A stretch of 64,000 nucleotides of DNA from Pseudomonas violetae (GCF_023072615.1 NZ_JAKNRW010000001.1:1-64000); one strand, 5' to 3'; shown: positions 27,466-36,819, counted from the stretch's first letter. The notes: a model not told the origin generated them from the letters alone. A program made the numbers and translations.

Positions 27466-28158
27466 TCAGGCGTAGATGATGCGCCCGTGATCGGACGCTT
27501 CTTTGTAGGACAGCATCATGTCCAACTCTAAGGATGAGTGACTTGCAAGCCAGCTGTCCTGGTGCGGAGCGAAGTAGGCCCCTCGCCATGTCCGTACTAC
27601 TCCGGTGTCAATGTGTAGAAAATTTTTGAGCTGGTAGACGCCAACGCCACCGACGCCGATGGCCTTGGCCAGCTTGGCCATCTGCTCAGCAGGAACACCT
27701 GGTATGCGAATATCAGCAGCTTTCGCCTGCACGTGCATGGAGTTCAAAGCAGCGCCTTCGAGCTTCGAGTTGAACTCAGCAGTGCGGTACCCGCTATTGA
27801 TCAGTACTTTTCCAGGTAGCTGTTTTATCCTCAAATAGGCGCTGATGATGAAGATCAAGTCAATTAGCTTAAGGTCAATGGCCACTGTCTTCTTCGAGAC
27901 TACATCCCGCAGCAGCGTGCAGGCGATGTTGTACCCGCGGCGGTCCCAGCCTTGACCCTTCCGGTAGTAACAGAAGGTAGCCTTCTCGCCTGATTGAGGG
28001 CGTTCCAACTCCAGGTATCGATCTCTATCAAGGATGACAGCGCGCCAGTCGCGCTGCCGAGGAGCGCTGGCCAACACCGGTGGCGACATCAATGCGATAG
28101 GTGCAGCGACCGCGGCAGCCAGTATCTTGCGTCGAGGTAGGTATATTTCTTCGCTCAT
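27466..28158 (-). CDS. MepK/YcbK-like murein endopeptidase (peptidase M15, DUF882)
   Basis: The 230-residue exported protein has an N-terminal RRKILAAAVAAP segment that looks like a Tat signal, as in YcbK/MepK. The catalytic zinc site is complete: His142 in SMHVQAKAAD149 and His182 in FLHIDTG. SGYRT at 122-126 is also typical. MepK-type enzymes cut peptide cross-links of peptidoglycan in the periplasm. On a plasmid it may help a transfer machine through the wall or alter the host envelope; no transfer gene is adjacent. A frame of about 280 bases to the left holds origin-2-like motifs. Confidence 0.85.
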   Translation of the reverse strand: MSEEIYLPRRKILAAAVAAPIALMSPPVLASAPRQRDWRAVILDRDRYLELERPQSGEKATFCYYRKGQGWDRRGYNIACTLLRDVVSKKTVAIDLKLIDLIFIISAYLRIKQLPGKVLINSGYRTAEFNSKLEGAALNSMHVQAKAADIRIPGVPAEQMAKLAKAIGVGGVGVYQLKNFLHIDTGVVRTWRGAYFAPHQDSWLASHSSLELDMMLSYKEASDHGRIIYA

Positions 28159-29159
28159 CTGAGGGCGTCTAATTGCTAAGCAGGCCCCGATTGTATGGGC
28201 TGAGTTTGTGGTTCACATCCCAAAATGGGGCCTCGTTTTCCGTGGCAGATTGGTTTCGCTGATTCGTTAGGCTACGAACCGATCGCCGACAGCGATCGCA
28301 CCGCGACCCGCCGACAAGAGCTTGAGGGCGCCAGGAAATCGACTGGCGTGGTCGGACTAGCGGCTTATCGTTTAGGCCTAGCCAGAAAGGTGCTATGGCT
28401 ACCGCCATTGCGCATTCATATTCTGGGCCCTGCCAGCTCTTAGATTCCGAGGCCTGGTTTTGACTTGAAGCCTTTACCGACCAGTGCTAAAAATGTCTTC
28501 GTTCTATGCCCAATTTCTGATTGAGGCACCTTGTCTATCGCGCTGTTAATTCTTCGCGGTTTTCAAGGGCTTTTCGTACGGTTAGGTAATTCTGACCGTT
28601 TGATTAGCAGATACTGTTGGTCAATCAACTCCGTAGACGAGGTTCAACCTCTCTACCCCTTGATCGCAGCGACCTAGGTTGTTGTCGATCTCATTGCCCT
28701 TTCTTGAAAGGTGCCCCCAGACGGTAAAGATCACATCTTGCCGTCCAGGCTTGGTGTTTTCGTTTCCTATGGAATGAGCGCTTGGCTTGAAGCTTTGCTC
28801 CGGCATTGCTTTTGGGTAAAACCCTCGACCTCGAGGACATTTAAATTGCGCAGAACACGACACTTGTCGTGCGGTGACAGGTTAGCTTGCTGACTTGATA
28901 CCTCCTTGACCCGTCGCAATTTTGATCTATCCCTACGCGCCCCTGCTGTCGCTTATTGAGCAACTTCAAGCGTTTGTTCGGAACGATCTATCAAAACTCA
29001 TATGCGCGACTCCAAAAGAGCCTCGCACATGGATCCACCGCAAGGCCTGACAATTCCAGGCCGTGGCCAGGAAGATGTTGGTTCCCTCCATCATCCGCCT
29101 GGCCTTAGAGCACCAGGCGTTTCTATATTTTCCCAGTGCTCTACTGGCGAGAGACAATT
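28159..29159. other. About 1 kb without a convincing gene
   Basis: Frames on both strands (for example 28225-28443 plus, 28621-28863 minus) lack ribosome binding sites and known features. The first 200 bases must hold the promoter of the MepK-like gene. The rest may be decayed sequence. Confidence 0.4.
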
Positions 29160-29396
29160 ATGAAAGTAGCAAACCCTGTAGGTCCGCTGGTCCTGATGTT
29201 CGTGGTGTCCTGCCTCGCGGCTGGCTGCGTTTTCTCGATTAGCAGTACCCATTCGGCGCGACATAAAGCTGAGTTCGCATCCCAGGGGCATAAGCTCGAT
29301 GAGATGTGTGCGAGGCAATATGAAAGATTTAAAACCCCGGTGCAGTGTATTGGTTACGTCAAGAGTTTTGACTTGCCACTGCCTCCACAAGGCTGA
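29160..29396 (+). CDS. Small lipoprotein
   Basis: Seventy-eight residues with a lipoprotein signal: a hydrophobic stretch then L-A-A-G-C at about 21-25. The mature part is short, with two further cysteines (MCARQYERFKTPVQCIGYV). The ATG is at 29160, after GAGAGACAATT. It should be anchored in the envelope. Not recognised. Confidence 0.7.
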   Translation: MKVANPVGPLVLMFVVSCLAAGCVFSISSTHSARHKAEFASQGHKLDEMCARQYERFKTPVQCIGYVKSFDLPLPPQG

Positions 29397-29467
29397 ACGA
29401 TCTGGCCGCTGCGCGCCGTAACAAGCTGCGCGCCCTTTGACCGAAACCTCAACGAGTAAACACCCTA

Positions 29468-29488
29468 CCAGGGCATTTCATGCCCTGG
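29468..29488. repeat. Perfect palindrome before the gene at 29519
   Basis: CCAGGGCA-tttca-TGCCCTGG, 8-bp arms, 30 bases upstream of the start codon. It may be an operator or a leader hairpin that affects translation. Confidence 0.5.
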
Positions 29489-29518
29489 CATGGAATCCCT
29501 CCTTTTGGAGACTCTTCC

Positions 29519-30052
29519 ATGGCTCGCACCGGTAACTTTCGCACCTACTTCCATGACCAAATCGAGTCTGTTCGTGAGCTGTACAGTCTGACCCAAAAGA
29601 ATAAACACCCCCCTTGCGCAGCTGAGGAAGCCTTGATCCGGGAAATTGAGGTTCGCCACGATGCGCTTCAAGCGGTGTATGCCGAGCTCGATGAGTTCGG
29701 TGTAGGCATGATCATGCAAAACGGATCGGGGGATCTGTGGGCATTGGTCTTGCCTGACGCATCAGAGCCAGGACGCTTTCGATATTCAGTGTTCCGGCTT
29801 AACGGGTTCTACTCGCATTTCACTACAGACACCCTCGATGAGGCCGTACTCGACGCGTTCAAATCTGGTTTTACCAGAGTTGCGCCAAGAGACACTCTCG
29901 AAAAGATGTCGACCACAATTGAGTGGAAAAAAGGATGTGAGCGGCTTGTGCACATCGAAGCTCACCAGCGTGATGCTTTGACGTTCACCGAGATGCTTGC
30001 TGAATTTGCAAAGATTGAAGCCAAGTACGACCAGCAACAGCTGGCAGCTTGA
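29519..30052 (+). CDS. Hypothetical protein
   Basis: About 177 residues, not recognised. The ATG at 29519 (MARTGNFRTYF) has TTTTGGAG 9 bases before it. An acidic N-terminal helix is followed by a mixed alpha/beta centre (GMIMQNGSGDLWALVLPDAS). A good terminator follows at 30121, so it is a single-gene unit. Confidence 0.65.
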   Translation: MARTGNFRTYFHDQIESVRELYSLTQKNKHPPCAAEEALIREIEVRHDALQAVYAELDEFGVGMIMQNGSGDLWALVLPDASEPGRFRYSVFRLNGFYSHFTTDTLDEAVLDAFKSGFTRVAPRDTLEKMSTTIEWKKGCERLVHIEAHQRDALTFTEMLAEFAKIEAKYDQQQLAA

Positions 30053-30120
30053 GCAAGGTGCGTATTGACTGTCCGTTCGCGGTCAGCCACTAACGTGGGA
30101 TTGATTGATCAACGTGGAGA

Positions 30121-30157
30121 ACCCCTTCAGCCGGTAATGCGGCTGAGGGGGTTTTTT
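30121..30157 (+). terminator. Rho-independent terminator
   Basis: An 11-bp stem (CCCCTTCAGCCG / CGGCTGAGGGG, one bulge) is followed by TTTTTT at 30152-30157. It ends the transcript of the gene at 29519-30052. Confidence 0.85.
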
Positions 30158-30348
30158 GCTTCTGGCGCATGCGAGCGTCGCTGGAGCTCGAAACCCCTAC
30201 ACCCGCCATGGCACGGAGCCCTCGGCGTTATGAATCGATTTCCAGTTAAGCGCTCGTTGCCGAGGCCTGACATCGGGATAGCCCTAGCCGACTCGCCTGG
30301 GCGTTTGCGGAGGTGTCGTTATCGTCAGATGCTAAATGGAGGAATCAA

Positions 30349-30591
30349 ATGCAGGTCAGAAATCAGGTCGCCCCATTCACCCCCCCGTATAAGGGATTGT
30401 TCGAACACCTGTCTGACCAAGTGATGGCTCAGTTGGTACACGATCTTACTCAGCCCGCGGCTGCTGGGACTGCGGATGGGAAAGGCCCAGCAGAGCCCGA
30501 TACCCCAACGGAGGCGCCTTCCTTCTTCTTCTCCACTGGGAACGCGGGGTGTCCTTGCGCGAGCTGTTCTATTATCCGGTCACTGTTGTGA
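30349..30591 (+). CDS. Hypothetical protein
   Basis: Eighty residues, not recognised. The ATG at 30349 has GGAGGAATCAA. A low-complexity Pro/Ala/Gly middle (AAAGTADGKGPAEPDTP) leads to a C-terminal GCPCASCSIIR, which could bind a metal or form disulfides. Confidence 0.5.
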   Translation: MQVRNQVAPFTPPYKGLFEHLSDQVMAQLVHDLTQPAAAGTADGKGPAEPDTPTEAPSFFFSTGNAGCPCASCSIIRSLL

Positions 30592-30928
30592 TTTGGGCCG
30601 TCTCGAAATTTTGGATCTGAAGACCTCACGCCTACGGAATCCGAAATTGGTAGGCGAGCAGGCGAAGGTCCGTAGCCAAGAAATGACCCGGCCGGCAGCT
30701 GCGGTGAAATGACGTGGCTCCAGGTGGGCTTAGGCAGAGGTGCCAATTCAGGCCTCACACTTGCTCCTCCCATGGCCGAGAGAAACGCTATATGGCTGCA
30801 AAAGTCGCATTGGAGCAGCTTAATTCTGCTGCGTTGTCGGCTTTTGAATTCCGACGATAGTCTTTGGCTCGCATTCCAGATGTTGGCAGTTATCCTCGGA
30901 TAAAATGATGACCTGAAGGTGGGTTCAG

Positions 30929-31210
30929 ATGCCCTCGAACGTCTCGCAGCGCCAGACCAAATTGACCAATGAGCTTCGCCCAGGTGAGTTCATCATGGAA
31001 CCCAACCAAGAGACACTGCTGCGCGTGATTGATGTTTTCAACCGTCGGTTAACCACGATCGAGCGGCTCGAAGGCCGGTATGCTGGCACAAGTTTTCTCG
31101 CTGGCCAGCAACTCGGCCGTCGGTGGGAGATCGTTCCTAAAGAAGAGGCTCAGGTCAGGCTATTACTGAGGCAGATTGAATCCTCTTGCCGCCAACAACC
31201 GCCGTTGTGA
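30929..31210 (+). CDS. Hypothetical protein
   Basis: Ninety-three residues, not recognised. The ATG follows AAGGTGGG. A largely helical, basic protein (TLLRVIDVFNRRLTTIERLEG). It lies 11 bases ahead of the HD hydrolase gene and is probably in its operon. Confidence 0.6.
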   Translation: MPSNVSQRQTKLTNELRPGEFIMEPNQETLLRVIDVFNRRLTTIERLEGRYAGTSFLAGQQLGRRWEIVPKEEAQVRLLLRQIESSCRQQPPL

Positions 31211-31221
31211 GGAATCGAAAG

Positions 31222-31749
31222 ATGGATGACGCTATGGCCACGGCTCTCTCGCTCGCCACTGACTGGCACGCAGGCGAGGTTCGTAAATTCACCGCTGACG
31301 AGCCCTATATTCAGCATCCAATCGCGGTTGCTGATTTGGTTGCCTCGGTTAGCGATCAATGGGAGGAAATCGCGGCAGCTCTTCTCCACGATGTTCTAGA
31401 GTGTGACGAACACTTGAGGGCGGGCCGAGAGACCGTGATTCGTGATCGACTGGGCGAAGTCGTCTTGGCCTTAGTGCTTGAAGTTACCAACCCTAGCAAA
31501 CCTTCTGATGGCAACCGTGCTCGGCGCAAAGCCATAGACCTTGCGCACCTCGCCAAAGCCTCGCCCGGCGGCCAGACTCTCCGACTCGCTGATGCCGTGC
31601 ACAACTTCTCCAACCTAAAGCAACTCAATCCCACCTTTGCCAGGACCTATGCCGAAGAGAAGGTGCTCATCCTTCCACTGACCCTTCGGGGTTCCACTGT
31701 TCTCCACGCCCAGCTTACAGGGATGATTAATCGAATCTTGACCCAGTGA
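31222..31749 (+). CDS. HD-domain (p)ppGpp hydrolase-like protein (RSH type)
   Basis: The 176-residue protein resembles the small alarmone hydrolases and the N-terminal domain of SpoT/RelA. His32 in Y-I-Q-H-P-I-A-V, His56-Asp57 with Glu60 in LLHDVLE, and Asp124 in LRLADAVHN make a complete HD metal site. Such enzymes cleave ppGpp or related alarmones. No synthetase domain is present. A plasmid-borne hydrolase could blunt host stringent responses. ATG at 31222 after GAGGAATCGAAAG; close to the gene before. Confidence 0.75.
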   Translation: MDDAMATALSLATDWHAGEVRKFTADEPYIQHPIAVADLVASVSDQWEEIAAALLHDVLECDEHLRAGRETVIRDRLGEVVLALVLEVTNPSKPSDGNRARRKAIDLAHLAKASPGGQTLRLADAVHNFSNLKQLNPTFARTYAEEKVLILPLTLRGSTVLHAQLTGMINRILTQ

Positions 31750-31779
31750 TTCCGGCACGGATCACCAGAGCTCATGATG
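31750..31779 (+). promoter_or_regulatory. Shared promoter-like element (TTCCGGCACG)
   Basis: TTCCGGCACG at 31750-31759, then 14 bases, then ATGATG; the next gene starts at 31806 after AGGAGG. Confidence 0.5.
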
Positions 31780-31805
31780 GCCTCATTAATTTTAGGAGGC
31801 TCTTC

Positions 31806-32228
31806 ATGTCTTGGATGCGCGTATCTCGGTTCTTGCCTGTCACTTTCGATCGTGAGTTTTGCGAACCGCGCTCAAAGACAGTCGTTGTCTTTATGTCTTG
31901 GGGTGACCAGAAAATGGCGCGGCTCGTGCGCGACGATGGAGAAGATCCTTTCTCACGGAGTCGTTGGATCAGCGCGTGCTCTGAAGGTTGGGACCTGACC
32001 GAAAGCGTGACCCACTGGCGCCCTTGCTATGACGACCCTACGGCCGAGGAACCACGAGATGCTGTACCCGGGTTCGTCGTTGAGTCCAGGCAGATTGATA
32101 TGCTGAAATCTATTGCTCGCAAGCTGCACGGCGATGGAAGCCACCTTACGACTGATGGGCGGCGTGACCTGGCCAACCAACTGAGCGTGTTGCTGGGCCA
32201 GTTACAAGAGCAATCGGTGGAGTTTTAG
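31806..32228 (+). CDS. Hypothetical protein
   Basis: About 140 residues, not recognised. The ATG at 31806 has a perfect AGGAGG and a shared promoter-like element ahead. The N-terminal half is rich in Trp and charged residues (MSWGDQKMARLVRDDGEDPF); the C-terminal third is one long helix. Confidence 0.65.
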   Translation: MSWMRVSRFLPVTFDREFCEPRSKTVVVFMSWGDQKMARLVRDDGEDPFSRSRWISACSEGWDLTESVTHWRPCYDDPTAEEPRDAVPGFVVESRQIDMLKSIARKLHGDGSHLTTDGRRDLANQLSVLLGQLQEQSVEF

Positions 32229-32568
32229 GAGCATGGGCGAACAGTCCTTGTCATATACCGAGAGGCGCTAATTGGTGCAGGATTGCGGCCATGTTCGGTC
32301 TTAAATAATGGGGATTTTGAGTTTTGCCTTTTCACCGCAGATTTAAGCGCCGTAGAATAATGCGCGTTGTTAGATGTCCCCTGTTGACTGACATTAGCTG
32401 CAAGGTGTGACAGGGCTCGTTACAGTAGCCCGGCGACACCGATTTCGGTGCGGGCAGATTTGGCTAATTCATGTGCCTCCGATGGGGCACTAACAGCTGG
32501 CAGGATCGTGGCGGGCGGTAAGCGTCCTCGACCTGGCAGCCTTGATCGTTATGAGCTGCGAAGTACGA
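32229..32568. other. Gap without a gene
   Basis: About 340 bases with no gene I can support. It must hold the start signals of the frameshifted gene that follows. Confidence 0.4.
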
Positions 32569-33304
32569 ATGGATTCTGGAAAATTTCTTCAACTCGATCG
32601 CGTCGCGGGTGCGCTGCCACCCGCGAGCCCAATTGACCTCATTTACATGCGTCGTCGGGCTTTCTTGCCTCTGGCTGAAAGTCTCGACGCAGATTGCACT
32701 GCAGGACAGGTAACGGGTACTGCACCTCCGGTACATGAGCGCTCCAAGCGGTGGCACGCGGATGACGCGTTCGAGATGCGGCGTATTAGTCCACTACGAA
32801 ATAAGGTAGGCACCGTTACGGGTTACCGCGCCATGATCCAACAGGGGCGGGGCCCCACGGTCGAACGGTTCCACTGCTCATTCCGAGCCTCTGATTTCGA
32901 CGGATCTCTCGCAGAGGCTCTACGGCGCGCTAAAGTCTGGCGCGATGCCACTGAGCTCAAGCTCGGAATAAAACCCGGCATCTTGCGCTCCAAGGCCCCC
33001 CGAACGGCCGTGGTCGGGAGTTTCACTGATCGTTTCGTACTCCGGTACCGGTCGTTCTTACTGGGGTAGCAATAGCGTTCCAGGCACGAAGCGACTGCGC
33101 GCCTATATCGGGAAGCGATCCTATGTCGATGCATACCATGATCTCATAAGGCGCATTGCTGAGCGCGACGGCATCCCCCTCCCTTGCGAGTTACCCTTGC
33201 CGCCTGCTCCACGACGCGACCAAGCTCGCCGTATGACCAAAGCCGGGTTGGTCGAAATTCCACAGCCGATTGGCAGCAAAAAACCGCGCCAGAAATCCTC
33301 ATAG
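32569..33304 (+). pseudogene. AP2-like DNA-binding protein, probable frameshift
   Basis: The first frame (32569-33069) ends after FRTRYRSFLLG-like sequence; directly after, in another frame to 33304, lie GTKRLRAYIGKRSYVDAYHD and a basic Arg/Lys-rich tail. Joined, they give a protein of about 244 residues with a segment (GYRAMIQQGR, then EALRRAKVWRDA) like AP2/ERF-type integrase DNA-binding domains. One base too many near 33067-33071 explains the break. Not certain: the first frame alone could be a complete small protein. The start is unsure (ATG at 32551 or 32569; no good ribosome binding site). Confidence 0.4.
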
Positions 33305-33386
33305 CGGATTTCGGACACCCTACTTTGACTGGTGCTTCATCTGAAATCCGGTAGCGTGACGGCATGTGACCGAGGACATGCTGAAA

Positions 33387-33701
33387 ATGAAACGCATCGC
33401 CATTCTATGTCTCCCCCTGCTCCTGACGGGTTGCGGGGACAGCATCCATGGGGCTTATCAGGCTGCCATTCAGTATTCAGATGAGCTCCCCCGCCCCGTA
33501 GGCCTGGCAGTCATCCAGAAAGACCGATTCGTCGCCGATGGCCGCACAGTCATGGTCGCTGAGTGGAAGCGCGACGGCGACACCTATACCGCTGTCGATA
33601 GCGACAACAAGCGAATCGCCCAGTTGGTGCGCAATGAAGACGGAGACTTGGTGCAGACGTTGCCCATGAGTCGTGTGGTCTACCACAAGTACGAACTCTA
33701 A
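33387..33701 (+). CDS. Small lipoprotein
   Basis: The 104-residue product starts MKRIAILCLPLL and has the lipobox L-T-G-C at about 13-16. The mature part is short and acidic, with a V-M-V-A-E-W-K-R-D-G-D-T-Y strand pair. GAGGAC lies before the ATG at 33387 (another ATG nine bases upstream is possible). Not recognised beyond its export. Confidence 0.7.
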   Translation: MKRIAILCLPLLLTGCGDSIHGAYQAAIQYSDELPRPVGLAVIQKDRFVADGRTVMVAEWKRDGDTYTAVDSDNKRIAQLVRNEDGDLVQTLPMSRVVYHKYEL

Positions 33702-33801
33702 CCCGGCCAAGCCGCTGCAATACCGTCACGGGCCGCCGAGAGTTGTTCCGGCCTGCCTCTTTACCGTCTTCGCCTGCTAGGGCGAATTCAGGGAATCAGC
33801 A

Positions 33802-34836
33802 ATGCGCGCGTTGAATCGCATTTTAATTGGCTCGCTTTTGAGCGGGATCTCGGCCTTGTCGTTTGCAAACGAAGTGCAAATCCTTCCGGCGGCCACCACA
33901 GGCACTGCGTCACCTCCTGAAGTCTACCTATCGGGCGAAATCACCGATGCCACTGTCGCGCAGCTCTCCGCGCTCATCACAGCCAAGAATCTGCACGGGG
34001 CAGTGGTCTACTTGGACTCCGCAGGTGGGGATCCGCAAGCGGGCATGGACCTCGGCGAGTTGATCAGAAGGTCCAGTATGAATACCGCAGTCGGGCGCCC
34101 CGGGGCGAGCTCTGGCCATCCAGCTGCAGGGAAGTGCATGAGCGCATGTGTCCTGACATACGCCGGGGGGAAGTTTCGGTTCATTGATTCCGCCTCCCAG
34201 ATCGGAATTCATCGGTTTTACCGCCGTACCGCGTTAGCGACGGACCTTGACGTTGCGCAGATCTTCTCTGCGGCGATAACCTCCTATCTCATAAAAATGG
34301 GAGTCGCGCCGGCCTTGTTCCAGCGGATGGTTCAAGTGGGCCGCGGTCAAATGCAGCTGCTCTCACATTCGGACGCGGTTCAACTCAATTTGGTCAACAA
34401 CGGTGTTCTGCCGGCAGACTGGGAGATTGAAGGCAAGCAGGGATCAGTGTTCCTTGTGGGCCGTCAGCAAACCATGAACGGCTATGGCAAGATCCTGATG
34501 AGTTGCGCACCAAACCAGCGCGTTAAAGTTTCAGCGCTATGGGATGCGGGGGACAACAAAACATTCATCACTAGAAATTCGAAAGCCTACTCGTTGCGGA
34601 TCAATCAGCAGTTCCTCCCGATCGGACAACTCCAGGCCAAACCATCGATCTCCGGTGATTATGTCTTGGCCAGCTTCATAGCAGACGACAACATGCTCTG
34701 GTCCCTATCCGGCGCCGAACAGATCGGATTTGGGTTCCATACAGGGGAAGCAAATACATTCTTTGGGTTTCTGCTCGATGCAACTGGAAAGCAGGACCTT
34801 ATACGCAGCTGGATTAAACACTGTTCCGAGCGCTAG
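33802..34836 (+). CDS. Periplasmic ClpP-like protein (paralogue 2)
   Basis: The 344-residue secreted protein has a signal peptide ending A-L-S-F-A. It carries a ClpP-like domain: VVYLDSAGGDPQAGMDLGEL (68-87), a candidate nucleophile Ser114 in C-M-S-A-C and a candidate His137 in IGIHRFY. It is a diverged paralogue of the protein at 16964-18052, with the same order of motifs and the same C-x-S-A-C cysteine pair around the serine. The C-terminal half is uncharacterised. ATG at 33802 after GGGAATCAGCA; a variant of the shared promoter-like element (TGTTCCGGC) lies 50 bases before it. Confidence 0.7.
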   Translation: MRALNRILIGSLLSGISALSFANEVQILPAATTGTASPPEVYLSGEITDATVAQLSALITAKNLHGAVVYLDSAGGDPQAGMDLGELIRRSSMNTAVGRPGASSGHPAAGKCMSACVLTYAGGKFRFIDSASQIGIHRFYRRTALATDLDVAQIFSAAITSYLIKMGVAPALFQRMVQVGRGQMQLLSHSDAVQLNLVNNGVLPADWEIEGKQGSVFLVGRQQTMNGYGKILMSCAPNQRVKVSALWDAGDNKTFITRNSKAYSLRINQQFLPIGQLQAKPSISGDYVLASFIADDNMLWSLSGAEQIGFGFHTGEANTFFGFLLDATGKQDLIRSWIKHCSER

Positions 34837-34896
34837 GGCTTCTGGCTCGACCTGTGCCAGGTGAGGATTGGTCCACTATTCATGAGGACTATCTTG

Positions 34897-35124
34897 ATGC
34901 GCTCGATGCAGTTTTTCCGCGATTTACCTCCGACCTCCCGGGTTTATAGCAGTGATGGCACCACGTTCGGATTCCGCACGGGTGGCAGCCGCCAGTGTAA
35001 GTGTGAGGGCTGCATAGGGCTTGCTCTCGCTGTCCGCTGGCAGGATGGCAAGCTCACCTATCCGTGCACTAAAGGCATGAAGACCCATGTCACTGGCGCT
35101 TACCAAATCGACGGTGGCCGCTGA
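34897..35124 (+). CDS. Hypothetical small protein with Cys cluster
   Basis: About 75 residues, with C-K-C-E-G-C that could bind a metal. GAGG precedes the ATG at 34897. Its stop overlaps the ATG of the YheU-like gene (TGATG), so they are coupled. An iteron-2-like sequence (GAGGATTGGTCCAC) lies at 34863-34876. Not recognised. Confidence 0.5.
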   Translation: MRSMQFFRDLPPTSRVYSSDGTTFGFRTGGSRQCKCEGCIGLALAVRWQDGKLTYPCTKGMKTHVTGAYQIDGGR

Positions 35125-35369
35125 TGATTATTCCCCACGATCAACTCGAACCTCAGACTCTGCAAAACCTGATAGAAGACTTCGTGTGCAGGGAGGGAAC
35201 GGACAACGGCGACGATTCAACAGAGGAGCAGAAGGTTCTGCGTGTACGGACCGCGCTAGGATCTGGCAGCGCAGTCGTTTTCTTCAACGCAGAGCTAAGC
35301 CAGTGCATTCTGACGTCCCGTGACCAGGTGCCTAAGGAGATGTTGGACGCCTGGCGGCATGATGGCTGA
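35124..35369 (+). CDS. YheU family protein (UPF0270)
   Basis: The 81-residue protein matches YheU of enterobacteria and pseudomonads: MIIPHDQLEPQTLQNLIEDF, then VCREGTD, GEEQKV and a C-terminal A-V-V-F/L-F-N-AELSQC block. The family is of unknown function, with a structure but no firm role. It starts with ATG overlapping the preceding stop. Normally chromosomal. Confidence 0.85.
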   Translation: MIIPHDQLEPQTLQNLIEDFVCREGTDNGDDSTEEQKVLRVRTALGSGSAVVFFNAELSQCILTSRDQVPKEMLDAWRHDG

Positions 35370-35482
35370 TGTCGTGGTGCCTGCGATGTTCGCAGGCCTG
35401 TTTTCGGTTTGCGCTTTCAACATTGCGGGTTAATTTGTTCCCCGCCAAAACATCGGACCTATCGTCCAAGGCTAGTACTGCT

Positions 35483-36145
35483 ATGTCGCACTGCCATAAT
35501 CCAGCTGATAGCGCGTCCTCCCCACTCGTAGGCGCGCTAACAGCCCTACTGCGTTCCCGAGGTATTGACTGGGCCGCAATCATTGACGGTCACGCGTTCT
35601 TCCGCACTGCCCACTCACCAGCCATGCACTGCGCGTCGATCACCCTCAACTCATCGGCTGTTACATCGGTTCGGCCTGTTCAAAACAGCGCGGACCTGGA
35701 GGCAATGAGTATCACAGAGAGCGTTCGGCGCTTCGTCGAGCAGCCCGGCCAATTCTGTTCGCAGTCAAATGAGCTCGAGCGGGCCTTCCTTTCAGAGTGG
35801 ACTGCCCAAGTAGCCCAAGCGTCTTCTTCTCCCCAAACGGTCGATCTGATCTTTGGGATGCTCCTAGAAGTCGAACGGTGGCTCTCGGACGATGGGCCTG
35901 GGGCCTGTGTGTTGCTCACCGACTGGATTATCTGGGCCGTTGGGCGTCACGGTCTGAGTGATCTCCACATCGCGCGCAACCTCGGCGCCAGGCCAAACCC
36001 AATCATGAGCACCGGCGGGCGATGGGACGGAATATCGGCTTTTGACGCCGTTGTCCTGGACGAGTTGGCGCGTCAGCTGGAGGAATGGATGCAATCCCCG
36101 TCTGTCTGGTCCTTCCCCAATCGTCGACTACCCGCGGCGTCTTGA
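35483..36145 (+). CDS. Hypothetical protein
   Basis: About 220 residues, not recognised. The ATG at 35483 (MSHCHN) is a guess; the ribosome binding site is weak, and later starts are possible. It contains ALTALLRSRGIDWAAIIDGH and, later, DLIFGMLLEVERWLSDD. It may be cytoplasmic. Confidence 0.5.
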   Translation: MSHCHNPADSASSPLVGALTALLRSRGIDWAAIIDGHAFFRTAHSPAMHCASITLNSSAVTSVRPVQNSADLEAMSITESVRRFVEQPGQFCSQSNELERAFLSEWTAQVAQASSSPQTVDLIFGMLLEVERWLSDDGPGACVLLTDWIIWAVGRHGLSDLHIARNLGARPNPIMSTGGRWDGISAFDAVVLDELARQLEEWMQSPSVWSFPNRRLPAAS

Positions 36146-36540
36146 CGGGATAGTGCACATTTCAGCTATTCTCTACTCGCTCGTTGTGACACTACGCGTC
36201 ACCAGGATTTCCTTGGTTGGTAGATAAACTGACCCAACTTTCGTAACCCAAGACGCTGGCCTCAGGTTACGCAGTAACCATCGGTATTACGTTTGTTCGT
36301 TCCTCGAACTGGTTTATCTATCCGACGGTCGTGGAAGCGTACTTCGATGTCATTGCCCCGGGCCTGACGCGCGCTCCTTATCCTTTTTGATGTTCGATCT
36401 GGCAGTTCCGGTGGTTGCAACTTCATCGCTTTTTTGCACCCTGGTAGAACAAGCCACTGTCGCAATTCCATTCTGCCGGCCCACTACCCGCCGGCCGCAA
36501 CAGGCCTTTGTGGCCAAAGTTTCGCAAGGAGATTCACCAG
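36146..36540. other. Gap without a gene
   Basis: About 395 bases with no supported frame. It should hold the promoter of the gene at 36541. Confidence 0.4.
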
Positions 36541-36819
36541 ATGATTTCGACCTCTCCCAAAGATGCTATGCGCGCCTTTCTGGCATCCAAAGTCGCAGAG
36601 AAGCTCGTTGAGAACCCTGATGCAGTGACCTTGTATGCTGCTGAGCGCGCTCCCGACCCAAAGCCCTACGTCAAGAAAACCACCAACAGTGAGCAAGTGT
36701 TCCGGCGTGAGATAGAGAAAATGCGCGAGGAGCTTGAGACGCCGGCTCCAACTGATCCAGTAGTCAGCAAAAGCAACGCCCACCTGATGCTCGACGATTA
36801 CCCTGGTCTTAGTAGCTGA
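36541..36819 (+). CDS. Hypothetical protein
   Basis: Ninety-two residues, not recognised. The ATG at 36541 has AAGGAG ten bases before. Highly charged and helical, with REIEKMREELETP and an N-terminal AMRAFLASKVAEKLVE. It might be a small nucleic-acid- or protein-binding factor. Confidence 0.65.
   Translation: MISTSPKDAMRAFLASKVAEKLVENPDAVTLYAAERAPDPKPYVKKTTNSEQVFRREIEKMREELETPAPTDPVVSKSNAHLMLDDYPGLSS

Noticed and set aside
28225..28863. Short frames in the 1-kb gap after the MepK-like gene
   Set aside because: No ribosome binding sites, no domains, and both strands have frames of equal quality.
36508..36540. Longer start for the gene at 36541
   Set aside because: The ATG at 36541 has a clear AAGGAG; the upstream ATG does not.
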